Notes: generated by a model from the sequence alone, not told the origin. A DNA stretch of 64,000 nucleotides from JBOEGW01 sp050633625 (GCA_050633625.1 JBOEGW010000004.1:186001-250000); one strand, 5' to 3'. Numbered from the stretch's first letter, positions 1 through 8,407 are shown. A program made the numbers and translations.

Positions 1-416
1 CCCACCAAACCAAAGCGTTTCGCTTTGGTTTCTTCGGTGGAAATGTCGGTGATGAAGGCAGTGCCGGTGGTTTGGCTGGCTGAGGTCATGCCACCGATAA
101 TGCGCCCGACCAGCAGCACCCAAAGTGATCCTGCAAGGGCCATAATGGCGTAATTCACCGCCAAAAGGCTCATCGAGCCGACCAAAACAGGACGGCGACC
201 AAAGCGATCCGACAGGCTTCCAAGCAGTGGTCCTGTCAGGAAACGCATTCCGGCAAATGACGCTACGATGATGCCGCCCCAAATGGCAGCTTCGCCCATA
301 GAGCGATCAGATAAGGCGGTTATCAGATCCGGTAATACTGGCATAATCAACCCGAAGCCCATGGAATCAATCACTAATGTGAATGTGATGAAGGCGAGGG
401 AAAAACGATGCGGCAT
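1..416 (-). CDS. MFS drug-efflux transporter, N-terminal part (cut by window edge)
   Basis: The reading frame starts at the ATG at 416 (MPHRFSLAFI) and stays open to the window edge, so about 138 residues of the N-terminal half are present. The sequence shows a first membrane segment (residues 5-27) with the VIDSMGFGLIMPVLP pattern of TetA-like 12-TM exporters, and motif A after the second segment (GSLSDRFGRRPVLVG). This places it in the major facilitator superfamily, TCR/Tet-like drug:proton antiporters, in the inner membrane. The substrate cannot be told. The gene is transcribed away from the neighbouring hydrolase. The coding DNA at 7-31 forms a perfect 11-bp inverted repeat with a 3-base loop. 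Confidence 0.9.
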   Translation of the reverse strand, partial: MPHRFSLAFITFTLVIDSMGFGLIMPVLPDLITALSDRSMGEAAIWGGIIVASFAGMRFLTGPLLGSLSDRFGRRPVLVGSMSLLAVNYAIMALAGSLWVLLVGRIIGGMTSASQTTGTAFITDISTEETKAKRFGLV

Positions 417-496
417 ACAACTCTCCGGGGAACTCAGGGTCAAATTGCCCTAGAAGTTGTAATCGTTTCAAGAGTGCATTGGGATAAAAATCAACT

Positions 497-1225
497 TTAA
501 GGTGTTTTTTGCGCGGACTGCCGCGCAAGTATCGTCACAATGCAATTGCTGAGCGCTTGCGGTGCTGCAAAAAACGGCGAATGTCCGGTGGCCAGGCAGT
601 GCACATGGTCTGTTGGCAGGCCTTTTGCCATCCTTTCTTGGTGGGATGGGGGAATTGCTCGGTCATTCTCACAAAGTATATAGTCTTCCGTGATGTTTGC
701 CGGCAAAGGGGCGCTCAGCGGGGTTGTTTGGGGCGCAATCGCCTGCCAATCCAACAGTGCCCGCGCCATATCGGCGGTGCCCTTAGGGCAATCGTGATAC
801 AGGCGATCCTCAATTCGATCCGGGCGAAAACGAAACGACAAACGATCCGCGGCCACGTCCAACGCATCCTTTAAGGGGCGGTCCTCAGCGTCTTTCATCA
901 TGTCCACAAGCGAGCGATTTTCCTCCGGCCGATAGCCGCAGAGGTACACAAGCCCCGTCACTTTCTCAGGCGCGCGCAGGGCCGCCTCACCGATGGCAAA
1001 TCCGCCCGCCGAGTGGCCGACGAGCAGCGTTGGCGCCTTGAGGTCCCGAATGATCCGATCCGCATAGGACGCCAATGTCACCTCACTGACTGGCGTGGTA
1101 TCCCCGCCGTGCGATGGCAGATCAATCGCCCATGCCTCATGTCCGGCCCCGCGCAAAAGTGGCAGCACATCGCGCCAACACCAAGCGCCGTGACAAGATC
1201 CGTGAATGAGCAAGACCTGAGCCAT
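497..1225 (-). CDS. alpha/beta hydrolase, esterase/hydroxynitrile-lyase-like
   Basis: A 242-residue alpha/beta hydrolase. It has an N-terminal oxyanion region (HGSCHGAWCW, residues 8-17), typical of the plant methyl-ester esterase/hydroxynitrile lyase branch. The nucleophile elbow is GHSAGG with Ser72, the acid is probably in CENDRAIPP, and the catalytic His lies in ATGHSPFF near the C-terminus. A soluble cytoplasmic esterase is likely; the substrate is unknown. Its start codon overlaps the stop of the upstream enol-lactonase-like gene by one base (TAATG), so the two are probably translationally coupled. Confidence 0.88.
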   Translation of the reverse strand: MAQVLLIHGSCHGAWCWRDVLPLLRGAGHEAWAIDLPSHGGDTTPVSEVTLASYADRIIRDLKAPTLLVGHSAGGFAIGEAALRAPEKVTGLVYLCGYRPEENRSLVDMMKDAEDRPLKDALDVAADRLSFRFRPDRIEDRLYHDCPKGTADMARALLDWQAIAPQTTPLSAPLPANITEDYILCENDRAIPPSHQERMAKGLPTDHVHCLATGHSPFFAAPQALSNCIVTILARQSAQKTP

Positions 1226-2001
1226 TACAAATGTCCAATCGAGGTCAAGAACCGCGTCAAACTGGCGGCGTAGGCCTCGGGTGCATCAACACAGGGTAAA
1301 TGCCCGGCGCCACGGATCAGCTCAAACTGCGCACCGGCCACCAAATCAACGGTTTCGCGCACCATGTCAGGCGGGATCGAGCCGTCATTTGTGCCGGCGA
1401 TCCCAAGTGTTGGCAGTTTGAGGCGCGCCGTGCTTTCGTACAAATCTGTCTCTCCAATCGCCATCGCGCATCCCGCATAGCCCTGCGGATATTGCGCCAT
1501 CAAGGCCCCGCGGCAGGCGGCGACGATCTGAGGCGATGTCTCGCGAAACTTGCGGCCAAACCAGCGTTCCATCGTAGCATCCGCCAAGGGTTCCAGCCCG
1601 TTTTCACGCACAATTTTGGCGCGGTCTTCCCAGATTTGCGTGGTGCCAATCTTGGTTGCCGAGTTGGAAATCACCAAGCCGCGCACAAGGTCCAGACGTT
1701 CTGCCGCCAAACCCTGCGCGATCATCCCGCCAATCGAAAGCCCGACAAAAACCACGTCTTTCGCGCCAAGGTGGTCCAACAGGCGCGCCGCGTCTTGGAC
1801 CAAATCCCCCATGAAGTAGGGTCCGTCTGGGCAGGCGCTTTGCCCGTGCCCGCGCAGATCATATCGGATGATCCGCAATCCGTTCGGCAGATGTGGCAAG
1901 AGCCGATCCCACAGCGATACAGTCGTGCCAAGCGCCCCCGCGAACAGCACACAAGGCCCTTCGCGTGGGCCTTCGTCAACGAAGTGTATCCCCTCAATCA
2001 T
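1225..2001 (-). CDS. alpha/beta hydrolase, 3-oxoadipate enol-lactonase-like
   Basis: A 258-residue hydrolase. The arrangement RYDLRGHGQS (residues 46-55), nucleophile GLSIGG (Ser89), acid in GTNDGSIPP and His in GAGHLPCVDAP is the pattern of PcaD, the beta-ketoadipate enol-lactone hydrolase of protocatechuate breakdown. No other pca gene is adjacent, so a true PcaD role is unproven and the symbol is withheld. Its start overlaps the upstream endonuclease-fold gene by 4 bases (ATGA) and its stop overlaps the downstream esterase start, so all three are likely co-translated. Confidence 0.85.
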   Translation of the reverse strand: MIEGIHFVDEGPREGPCVLFAGALGTTVSLWDRLLPHLPNGLRIIRYDLRGHGQSACPDGPYFMGDLVQDAARLLDHLGAKDVVFVGLSIGGMIAQGLAAERLDLVRGLVISNSATKIGTTQIWEDRAKIVRENGLEPLADATMERWFGRKFRETSPQIVAACRGALMAQYPQGYAGCAMAIGETDLYESTARLKLPTLGIAGTNDGSIPPDMVRETVDLVAGAQFELIRGAGHLPCVDAPEAYAASLTRFLTSIGHL

Positions 2002-3200
2002 CCGCGCCGCATCCGCAGATGCGCTTTGATCTGACCATGATCCGAGGCCAGCTTGTTGTATGGCGCTTCCGGGTGTGAGCCATCGGTAATATGATCATTG
2101 AGCACCGAAAAATAGTCCATGTCCGCAAGGCGCGCGCCCTCGTCAGGATGGAAATGGCGGCTCATCAAAATCTGATCAATGCTCTCGTAAACACCGCCAA
2201 ATGCCGAGGTATACACCATGTCACGCAGGCTCTTGCGCACGAACAGCTTTTCGGCGGAGTAGAGCTTGTTTTGCAGCACTTGTTCGCGAATGCGCGTGTC
2301 TTCCTCATGGCTATAGCGATCGCCATAGTCCGTAGCATCATAGCGCAGCATCCATTGATAGTTTTTGAAAGGGGTTTCGCCGGTGATGATCTCGCTGGAC
2401 ACGGCATTTTCGCCGTCATTAAAGTCCCCGAGCGCCATGACAGGGTGGCCTTTGGCAAGCTCCGCAACAATCTCGCGGCGCAAGACCCAAGCTTCTGCCA
2501 TGCGGCGCATCGCGGAGCGCAAACTGCCCATCGCGCGCCCGGCAGGGTCATAATTCACAAGGTTTTCTTCGCGGGCATGGTCCGCGCCGGGGGGCGTGAT
2601 GAACTCGCCAAGTTTGGATTTCAGGTGACAATTGAACACCGTCACCACTTGCCCATGGACTTTGATGCGCGCCTTAATGATGGGACGCGAGAGGCGGCGC
2701 AGCGTATAGTGCCCTGCGTCCTCATCGTCCATGCCGCGCAGGGGCGGGAAGGGAATGACCAACGGCTTGTCTAGGTCTTGGATGATCTCAGGCGTGCCCT
2801 CAAAGCCAAAGCGCGACACGATTGCCACGCCCGGGCGGCGCTGCCCAGCAACACCTTGATCCGCGGCATTGGGCGCGAAGGCAACCGCCGCTTCATCGAA
2901 GGGTTCAATTGCCAATTTTTTGAAAATGACCTTGCGGTGGTAGGCTTTGGATTTATCGGGCACCACAGCGTCATTGAGGGCGCGCGCGCGGGTGCTGGCC
3001 TCAGCCAAAACATCGCGCAGCGCTTCGTCCTCAAAGATTTCCTGCAAGCAAATGATATCTGCATCCAAATCCAAAAGCTGGCTCGCCATCCAGTCCTTTT
3101 TCCAGGCGTATTCCTCCGGCGTATAGGTCTGGAATTTGTAATATTCCTTGTTGGGGCCGATCAGGTTTTTGACGTTAAACGAGGCGATCGAGAATTCCAT
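1998..3200 (-). CDS. endonuclease/exonuclease/phosphatase family protein
   Basis: A 400-residue protein of the EEP superfamily (DNase I/exonuclease III/phosphatase fold). It shows the opening strand SIASFNVKNL (Asn at residue 9), the metal-binding Glu in DIICLQEIFEDE, the HLKSK segment, GDFNDGENAV for the Asp/Asn pair, and a late SDHGQIKAHL with the catalytic Asp-His. No signal peptide is visible. The substrate (DNA, phosphodiester or phosphoester) is unknown. It overlaps the downstream hydrolase by 4 bases. It is longer than minimal EEP domains because of inserts around residues 200-330. Confidence 0.85.
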   Translation of the reverse strand: MEFSIASFNVKNLIGPNKEYYKFQTYTPEEYAWKKDWMASQLLDLDADIICLQEIFEDEALRDVLAEASTRARALNDAVVPDKSKAYHRKVIFKKLAIEPFDEAAVAFAPNAADQGVAGQRRPGVAIVSRFGFEGTPEIIQDLDKPLVIPFPPLRGMDDEDAGHYTLRRLSRPIIKARIKVHGQVVTVFNCHLKSKLGEFITPPGADHAREENLVNYDPAGRAMGSLRSAMRRMAEAWVLRREIVAELAKGHPVMALGDFNDGENAVSSEIITGETPFKNYQWMLRYDATDYGDRYSHEEDTRIREQVLQNKLYSAEKLFVRKSLRDMVYTSAFGGVYESIDQILMSRHFHPDEGARLADMDYFSVLNDHITDGSHPEAPYNKLASDHGQIKAHLRMRRG

Positions 3201-3258
3201 GAGGGCGTCCTTTAGCGGAGAAATTTCTGGGGTCAGTGTCGTCTTCGCGCTGCTGATG

Positions 3259-4242
3259 TCAACCGATGCTCACGAGCGCCTGCGCCAAGAGCGCCGCGTC
3301 GACATTGCCGCCAGAAGCCACCACGATCACGTCGTCGCCGGTGATGTTTTGCGGTTGAAACAAGGCCGCGGCCAGAGCAATGGCGCCGCCCGGCTCTAAG
3401 GTGACGCCCAAGGATTGATGCGCGGCTTTCATTGCCAAGAGGCTGTCTTCATCGCGAACAGACATGCCCGCGAGGGCGTGTTGCGCGAGGATCGGGAAGG
3501 TCAGCTTGCCCGGCGTGGGGGTTAAAATCGCATCGCAAATGGAGCCAGCGCGCTTTTCGTTTGTTGCGTGTGCGCCCTCCTTTAAGCTGCGCGCCATGTC
3601 GTCAAATCCAATCGGCTCAACTGTGCGAAGACGCAAATCGGGGGCCTCGGCTGCAAGCGCCAGAGCAATCCCTGCCGACAATCCTCCGCCGCCGCAAGGC
3701 ACCAAGACCTGTGCTGTCTTGATGCCAAGCCCCTTAGCATGTTGCGCGATTTCAAGCCCCACCGTGCCTTGGCCCGCGATCACCCGCAGGTCATCATACG
3801 GGCGGATCAAAACACGTTGTTTTGCATGGGTCGCCGCCACGGTTTCGCGGTCATCGGTTTCGCGGTCGTAAAAGACAATCTCAGCGCCGAGCGCGCGAGT
3901 TGCCTCAATTTTGGCCTTTGGCGCGTCTATTGGCATAATGATGAGCGCAGTTGTGCCAAGTTCAAGTGCCGCAAGCGCGACGCCCTGCGCATGGTTGCCA
4001 GAGGAGACGGCAATCACCCCGCGCGACAATTCGTCGTCCGTCAGCAAAGACATCGCCGCGCGTGCGCCACGATATTTAAAGCTGCCAGTCTTTTGCAGCG
4101 CTTCCGCTTTGATCCAAACGCGCCTTCCGGCGAGGTCATCGAGGTCGGGGTGCGAGAGCATTGGTGTTGGTTCGGCCCATCGCAACAGACGAGATTGCGC
4201 GGCGCGAATGTCGTTGATTGTTACCGACACTGCGCCAGCCAA
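3259..4242 (-). CDS. threonine/serine dehydratase (PLP-dependent)
   Basis: A 327-residue fold-type II PLP enzyme. The Schiff-base lysine is Lys56 in KTGSFKYRGA, substrate binding is by SSGNHAQG (around residues 80-87), and the phosphate loop is CGGGGLSAG (around 183-191). It lacks the C-terminal ACT regulatory domain of biosynthetic IlvA, so a catabolic threonine/serine ammonia-lyase, a hydroxyaspartate dehydratase or a serine racemase is more likely. The 5' end overlaps the end of the upstream hydrolase gene by 22 bases, which indicates one transcript. Confidence 0.88.
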   Translation of the reverse strand: MAGAVSVTINDIRAAQSRLLRWAEPTPMLSHPDLDDLAGRRVWIKAEALQKTGSFKYRGARAAMSLLTDDELSRGVIAVSSGNHAQGVALAALELGTTALIIMPIDAPKAKIEATRALGAEIVFYDRETDDRETVAATHAKQRVLIRPYDDLRVIAGQGTVGLEIAQHAKGLGIKTAQVLVPCGGGGLSAGIALALAAEAPDLRLRTVEPIGFDDMARSLKEGAHATNEKRAGSICDAILTPTPGKLTFPILAQHALAGMSVRDEDSLLAMKAAHQSLGVTLEPGGAIALAAALFQPQNITGDDVIVVASGGNVDAALLAQALVSIG

Positions 4243-5051
4243 GCGTCGAGCGCCGCCAGGGCTTCTGGTTCATCCAGCCACGGCATATGGCCGCGATCCG
4301 GCACGCCTGCATAGATCATGTCGGGGCGGCGTCTTTGCATCTCTTGCACAGTGTCCGCCGTCAAAAGGTTCGAGTTCAGCCCGTGGATCAACGCCAAGGG
4401 CTTGTCCTTCATCACGTCAAACAGGGGCCATAAATCCGGGGCCGGGGCGCGCGCGGCTTCCAGAAAGGCTTCACGCAACGCCGGGTCGTAATTCAACTCA
4501 AGCCCGTCTGGGGTTTCGTCAAACATTCGGTCTACATCGGCAAGCCAACGCGCCTCGTCGACATTGGCAAACCCAACCGCCGTGCGGGCGCGCCCAATTG
4601 CCGCTTGCGCCAAAGTCTTCGCCTTGGGGCGCACGCCAATGTAGTCGTTGATGCTGGCAATTCCGTCATTGTTCAATTCGGGGCCAATGTCATTGAGGCA
4701 AACGCCAATCACCCGATCCGGTTGTCCCGCCGCGATTGCCATAGAGACCATCCCGCCCCGGGACGTTCCGAGAAAAGCGGCCCGTTGAAGGCCCAAATGA
4801 TCCATCAGATAGATCACATCGGCCGCCTCTTGTGGCACCTTATAGGTGTCCCATCCGGCCCAGTCCGACTTGCCTCGCCCGCGATAATCAGGCCGTATCA
4901 ATTGCACGTCTTTGAGGTGTGGCGTAACGAAATCAAAGTCGCGGCCAGTGCGCGTCAGCCCTGGCAGCGCGACCAATGGCAGCCCTTCACCTTCAACCGT
5001 GTAAGCCAGCTTTAGCCCGTCAAGGGAAGTGAAATAGCGTGTTTCAGGCAT
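4221..5051 (-). CDS. alpha/beta hydrolase
   Basis: A 276-residue alpha/beta hydrolase. It shows the oxyanion strand LVALPGLTRTGRDFD, the RPDYRGRGKSD segment (residues 53-63), the nucleophile elbow GTSRGG with Ser97, and the terminal His in DRGHMPWLDEPEAL. It belongs to the broad abhydrolase_1 group (esterases, lactonases, C-C hydrolases); I cannot assign a substrate. It is the second gene of a minus-strand run that starts with the haloacid dehalogenase 18 bases upstream and overlaps the dehydratase gene downstream. Confidence 0.87.
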   Translation of the reverse strand: MPETRYFTSLDGLKLAYTVEGEGLPLVALPGLTRTGRDFDFVTPHLKDVQLIRPDYRGRGKSDWAGWDTYKVPQEAADVIYLMDHLGLQRAAFLGTSRGGMVSMAIAAGQPDRVIGVCLNDIGPELNNDGIASINDYIGVRPKAKTLAQAAIGRARTAVGFANVDEARWLADVDRMFDETPDGLELNYDPALREAFLEAARAPAPDLWPLFDVMKDKPLALIHGLNSNLLTADTVQEMQRRRPDMIYAGVPDRGHMPWLDEPEALAALDAWLAQCR

Positions 5052-5069
5052 GGGCTGCGTCCTTTCAGA

Positions 5070-5756
5070 TCAAGCAGTTACTATGAGGTCGGGCAGGGCG
5101 GTGAGATCGGCTAAAACATGGGTTGGCGGATGGCCCAGACGGTCCATCGGCGTTGACGCGCGGTTCACCCACACTGTTGTAAAGCCAAAGCGCGCGGCAC
5201 CGGCAGCGTCCCAACCGTTTGAAGATACAAACAACACATCGCTGCGTTCGCCGCCAAAGCGGTCCATCACCATCTGGTAAACTGCATTTGCCGGTTTGAA
5301 GATTCCAACCGCCTCGACTGACAAGACATCGTCCAAAGCATCGCCAATTCCGGCGCTTTTCACAGCGCTTTTCAGCATTTCCGGGCTGCCGTTCGACAAA
5401 ATTCCGGTCGTAAGCCCGCGCGCCTTGAGCGCTTTGAGCATGGCAGGCACTTCCTCATAGGCGCTGAGCTGGCGATATAGTCCAAGGAGTTCGGCGCGCA
5501 AATCAGGGTCAGGAGCAAGTCCGCGCGCTTCCATGGCCCAATCAAGCCCATCCTCAGTGACAGCCCAAAAATCCTTGTGATCGCCAGTGATTGCGCGTTG
5601 CCAGGAATATTCAAGTTGTTTGGCGCGCCAATCGGCCGCGAGCGCGCTCCAGCACGCCTTGAGCATTTCACCACCCGGTTTCGCCGCCGCCTCGCGCGCG
5701 GCAGCGGCCACGTCGAATAAAGTTCCATAGGCGTCGAAAATGCAGGTGGTGATCAT
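5070..5756 (-). CDS. (S)-2-haloacid dehalogenase-like HAD hydrolase, type II
   Basis: The start was set at the ATG at 5756, which has GGGGGAG 6-8 bases upstream; an in-frame ATG at 5777 lacks this. The 228-residue product has the nucleophile Asp8 in FDAYGTLFD, then SNGSP, the Lys of VGIFKPA, and FVSSNGWDAAGA. These are the four catalytic blocks of type II L-2-haloacid dehalogenases, which replace a halogen by hydroxyl through an aspartyl ester. The FVSSNGWD block separates this group from phosphatase-type HADs. It is probably the first gene of the minus-strand run that includes the hydrolase and dehydratase genes. Confidence 0.9.
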   Translation of the reverse strand: MITTCIFDAYGTLFDVAAAAREAAAKPGGEMLKACWSALAADWRAKQLEYSWQRAITGDHKDFWAVTEDGLDWAMEARGLAPDPDLRAELLGLYRQLSAYEEVPAMLKALKARGLTTGILSNGSPEMLKSAVKSAGIGDALDDVLSVEAVGIFKPANAVYQMVMDRFGGERSDVLFVSSNGWDAAGAARFGFTTVWVNRASTPMDRLGHPPTHVLADLTALPDLIVTA

Positions 5757-5828
5757 GGTGGTTCTCCCCCTTTCCAATCTGCCATGCTTATTGCGGCGTG
5801 AAAAGAGGGGCTGGCAGGTCGCGTGACG

Positions 5829-6626
5829 TCAAAAGCCCGATGTGACGAGCAGGATAATCCACCAGCCGCCAAGAAAATATGCGCAGATCAGCGCCAGCAT
5901 TGCGGTTGCGGCCATGAAAGCCGGGCGTTTGCTCATACGCGGGCGGTCGGGCAAGGGGCTGCGCGCCGCATAGGCCAAGGCGCCAGCCACGGAAATGAGG
6001 AACAATAAAGGGGCTTGTATAGACCAGCCCAAAGCCATGACAGCGAGCAAAAACACCAATGTCGGGAGCTTGGAGATGCGATTGAACATGGCGCGCGTGA
6101 GCAGGTGAAGAAGCTTGGCCCCGTCCATCGGGTAGATCGGCATGAGCGCGGCGAAGTTGAATGCGCCGATCATGAAGGCCACCATCGCCAAACCTTCGTG
6201 GACCTCTTTGGACCAAGAGCCGCTCGCCCATTGCGCGGCAGCAAAGAAAGCTACCATGGGGGCAAGCCCAAGCGCTGGCCCCATCAAGGTGACGAAAAAG
6301 GCTTCGAGGTCACTCGCAAACGGCCTGTCGGAATTGCGCCCGGCGCGGGGCAAACGCAGAAGACGAAACGATAGCGTTTCATGGCCAACAATCCGGTAGC
6401 CAATGATGCGCCCAAGTTCGTGCAGCCCGTAGGCGGACACAATGCCAACACAGGCCGCCAGACCGGCGCGATCAAACAGCAGCCAAAGCCCCATTGCGAT
6501 GAGGAACAGGGCGGTTGGGCTGGCGCCTGTCAGTTTTATGGAGGTGGAAACGCCCGGTCCCATGGCAGGTTTAACCACAGCGAATGTGGCGATAATCAAA
6601 CTCATGGAAAGCAGGAAGAAGGTCAT
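5829..6626 (-). CDS. M50/site-2-protease-like membrane protein with altered zinc motif
   Basis: A 265-residue protein with six or so hydrophobic segments, resembling the site-2 protease family. The metal motif region reads GLHELGRIIGYR (H69, E70), so the second His of the usual HExxH is Arg73. The second family block is kept as FNFAALMPIYPMDGAK (N157, P163, D168, G169). Either the protein uses another zinc ligand or it is a proteolytically dead relative. It stands alone, with short gaps on both sides. The family assignment is from motif layout only; the substrate is unknown. Confidence 0.72.
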   Translation of the reverse strand: MTFFLLSMSLIIATFAVVKPAMGPGVSTSIKLTGASPTALFLIAMGLWLLFDRAGLAACVGIVSAYGLHELGRIIGYRIVGHETLSFRLLRLPRAGRNSDRPFASDLEAFFVTLMGPALGLAPMVAFFAAAQWASGSWSKEVHEGLAMVAFMIGAFNFAALMPIYPMDGAKLLHLLTRAMFNRISKLPTLVFLLAVMALGWSIQAPLLFLISVAGALAYAARSPLPDRPRMSKRPAFMAATAMLALICAYFLGGWWIILLVTSGF

Positions 6627-6737
6627 GTTTGCCCTTCATTTGGACCCACCGGAGGTTTTGCGGTTCAAAGGCACAAAAGCGGTCGTGGGCGGGTCGAAGT
6701 CGGTTGCGCAAGTGTTGCGCGGGTCGTGTTCAAAGGA

Positions 6738-6779
6738 GGCCGCTTCGAGAGATGAGCATTGAAGGGTATCGAAGCGGCC
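6738..6779. repeat. intergenic inverted repeat, 11-bp perfect arms
   Basis: GGCCGCTTCGA (6738-6748) and its exact reverse complement (6769-6779) flank a 20-base loop. It lies in the 291-bp gap between the divergent protease-like gene and the 6918 gene. No T-run follows on either strand, so it is not a standard terminator. It could be an operator or an mRNA hairpin. Confidence 0.5.
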
Positions 6780-6851
6780 CTGCCTTAGGTTTGCCCAATT
6801 TTAGACATTTTCGCAATATCGAAGCTGTGGACAGATTGTTTCCAAATGCGA

Positions 6852-6879
6852 TTGTTCACGTTAACCTCTATTTTATATA
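6852..6879 (+). promoter_or_regulatory. possible sigma70-type promoter
   Basis: TTGTTC (6852-6857) and TATATA (6874-6879) are spaced by 16 bases, 39 bases upstream of the ATG at 6918. It is the only AT-rich -10-like block in this gap. Predicted by eye. Confidence 0.4.
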
Positions 6880-6917
6880 GCGCGAACAAGGGGCTGTTGC
6901 GGCCCAAGGAGAACGTC

Positions 6918-7520
6918 ATGAGTACCACAATTGAGTCGCTTTTGGAGCGAGTTCGCAGTCTTCAGGAGGATTTGGAGGCCGAATATGACCAACGCCGCAA
7001 AGCTTTAGGGGGGCGCATTGAGCAGGGGCGCTTGGTGTTTGATCACGAGATTCGTGCCCGGCAACGACTCGCCCGGATGAAATTTCGGGACTATGTGCGC
7101 GGTATAAAGCCCATGACTGTTGTGACCGCGCCGGTGATTTATTCCGTCATCGTTGCTTTTGCGCTGATGGATGTGATGGTCACTGTCTATATGCACATCT
7201 GTTTTCCAGTCTACGGCATACCGAAAGTTCAAAGGCGCGACTATGTTGTGATGGATCGTGGGATGCTGCCTTACCTCAACTGGGTGCAAAAGGTGAATTG
7301 CTTGTATTGCAGTTATGGCAATGGGGTGATCGCTTATGCGCGCGAGATTGCTGGGCGCACAGAGGCACATTGGTGCCCGATTAAACATGCGCGTCGCTGG
7401 GAAGGCGGCCACGATCACTATGCGAAATTCATGGATTACGGTGATGAGGCCGAGTTTACAGAGCGCTGGGAAAACATTCGCACGGATTTGGCGCAAATGG
7501 ATGAGCAGCGGGAGCCATGA
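6918..7520 (+). CDS. conserved protein with one membrane segment and a CLYC motif
   Basis: The start is the ATG at 6918, with AAGGAG 7 bases upstream; the longer frame from 6846 has no such site. The product is 200 residues: an N-terminal helical, charged region (MSTTIESLLERVRSLQEDLE), a hydrophobic segment around residues 70-92, the conserved stretch FPVYGIPKVQRRDYVVMDR, then NCLYCSYGNG and HWCPIKHARR. The three cysteines plus His could bind a metal. I recognise the pattern as a widespread uncharacterised bacterial family but know no function for it. Confidence 0.85.
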   Translation: MSTTIESLLERVRSLQEDLEAEYDQRRKALGGRIEQGRLVFDHEIRARQRLARMKFRDYVRGIKPMTVVTAPVIYSVIVAFALMDVMVTVYMHICFPVYGIPKVQRRDYVVMDRGMLPYLNWVQKVNCLYCSYGNGVIAYAREIAGRTEAHWCPIKHARRWEGGHDHYAKFMDYGDEAEFTERWENIRTDLAQMDEQREP

Positions 7521-7593
7521 TCAGTGTTTGCGTGAGATGGAGGGCGGGAATGCCTGCGGCGCGGATATTTTTGGAACACTGAAGGGGGGGGCG

Positions 7594-8049
7594 CTACTGA
7601 CTTTCGTCTTCCAAATGCAACTTCATGTCCACAAGCACCTGTTGGAGCGCGAGGGTTTCGCGCAGCAATCGTTTGGCTTCGTTGACCGAAATGACCCCGT
7701 CTTCAATCGACTGTTGGTATTCGGCCATGAGCTGTGCGAAGCGCTGACTGAGCGCGATAACGTCTGAGTTGATGCCTCCAGGGGGCGAATTGCGCTGGCT
7801 ACTGTCTGCTGACATCAGATAGCCCGACAGTTCCGCCAAAGCCGAGCTGACATGGGGTGCGCGCGCGGCCTTTTCCAGCTTTGCGACTGTGTCGATGGGC
7901 ATGAAGCGGTCAGCGTGTTCGGGCGCGTCAGAATAGTATCGTCCAAGGGTCGCTTTGGATTTCCCGGCGATTGCAGCGGCGGCCTCCACACCCACGTCTT
8001 TCACGAGCGCTTCGGTGTGTTTCTTAAGATAATCGTCCATCGCGGCCAT
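7594..8049 (-). CDS. hypothetical protein, CII-like helix-turn-helix at N-terminus
   Basis: The frame is open from 8241, but the ATG at 8049 (MAAMDDYLKKH) begins the protein-like part; upstream residues look like translated intergenic DNA, and AAAAGGG lies 5 bases before 8049. The 151-residue product has GKSKATLGRYYSDAPEHADRF followed by a helical LEKAAR...SALAELSGY segment. This resembles phage regulatory CII-type DNA-binding domains. A C-terminal helix (residues 110-150) could form a coiled coil. The function is unknown; a small transcriptional regulator is the best guess. It is divergent from tdk. Confidence 0.7.
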   Translation of the reverse strand: MAAMDDYLKKHTEALVKDVGVEAAAAIAGKSKATLGRYYSDAPEHADRFMPIDTVAKLEKAARAPHVSSALAELSGYLMSADSSQRNSPPGGINSDVIALSQRFAQLMAEYQQSIEDGVISVNEAKRLLRETLALQQVLVDMKLHLEDESQ

Positions 8050-8407
8050 ATCGTACCCTTTTCTGGCGCCCCCTAAACTCAATCCAAAACGCGAGGGGGA
8101 ACAATGCAAATGTTTTCCCATGTTCTTGGCGCGTTGTGAATGGCTAATTGGCGAGGATACGTGTGACATCGCGTTTTCAGGTACCCGACGTCCCCAGCGT
8201 CGGTACGGGTGGGGGTCATTGTGTTCAAATGGGTTGGCCAATTGGTCGATTGGGCGTTCGCGTTTATTTATGAGTATGAGATCCGATCCATCCCCAAGGC
8301 TTCGGCCTAGGATCTCGTCATTTGTGTCCGTGCGCCCACCCCCGGATACCCGCTTCCTGACTGTCTACAGACTTGATCACGGCGGGTCGCTTGGGTACGT
8401 CCTAGGT
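8050..8407. other. 358-bp divergent intergenic region with hairpins, no gene seen
   Basis: This gap separates the minus-strand regulator-like gene from tdk. It holds two inverted repeats: one at about 8182-8207 (CCGACG/CGTCGG arms), and a larger one at 8278-8316 with GAGATCC/GGATCTC outer arms and a GGC-TTCG-GCC inner tip. The frame upstream of tdk is open back to 8120 but its translation does not look like protein. No tRNA shape was found. Confidence 0.5.

Noticed and set aside
8120..8407. N-terminal extension of thymidine kinase (96 residues)
   Set aside because: Family members begin at the ATG at 8408; the upstream translation is not conserved-looking and crosses hairpins.
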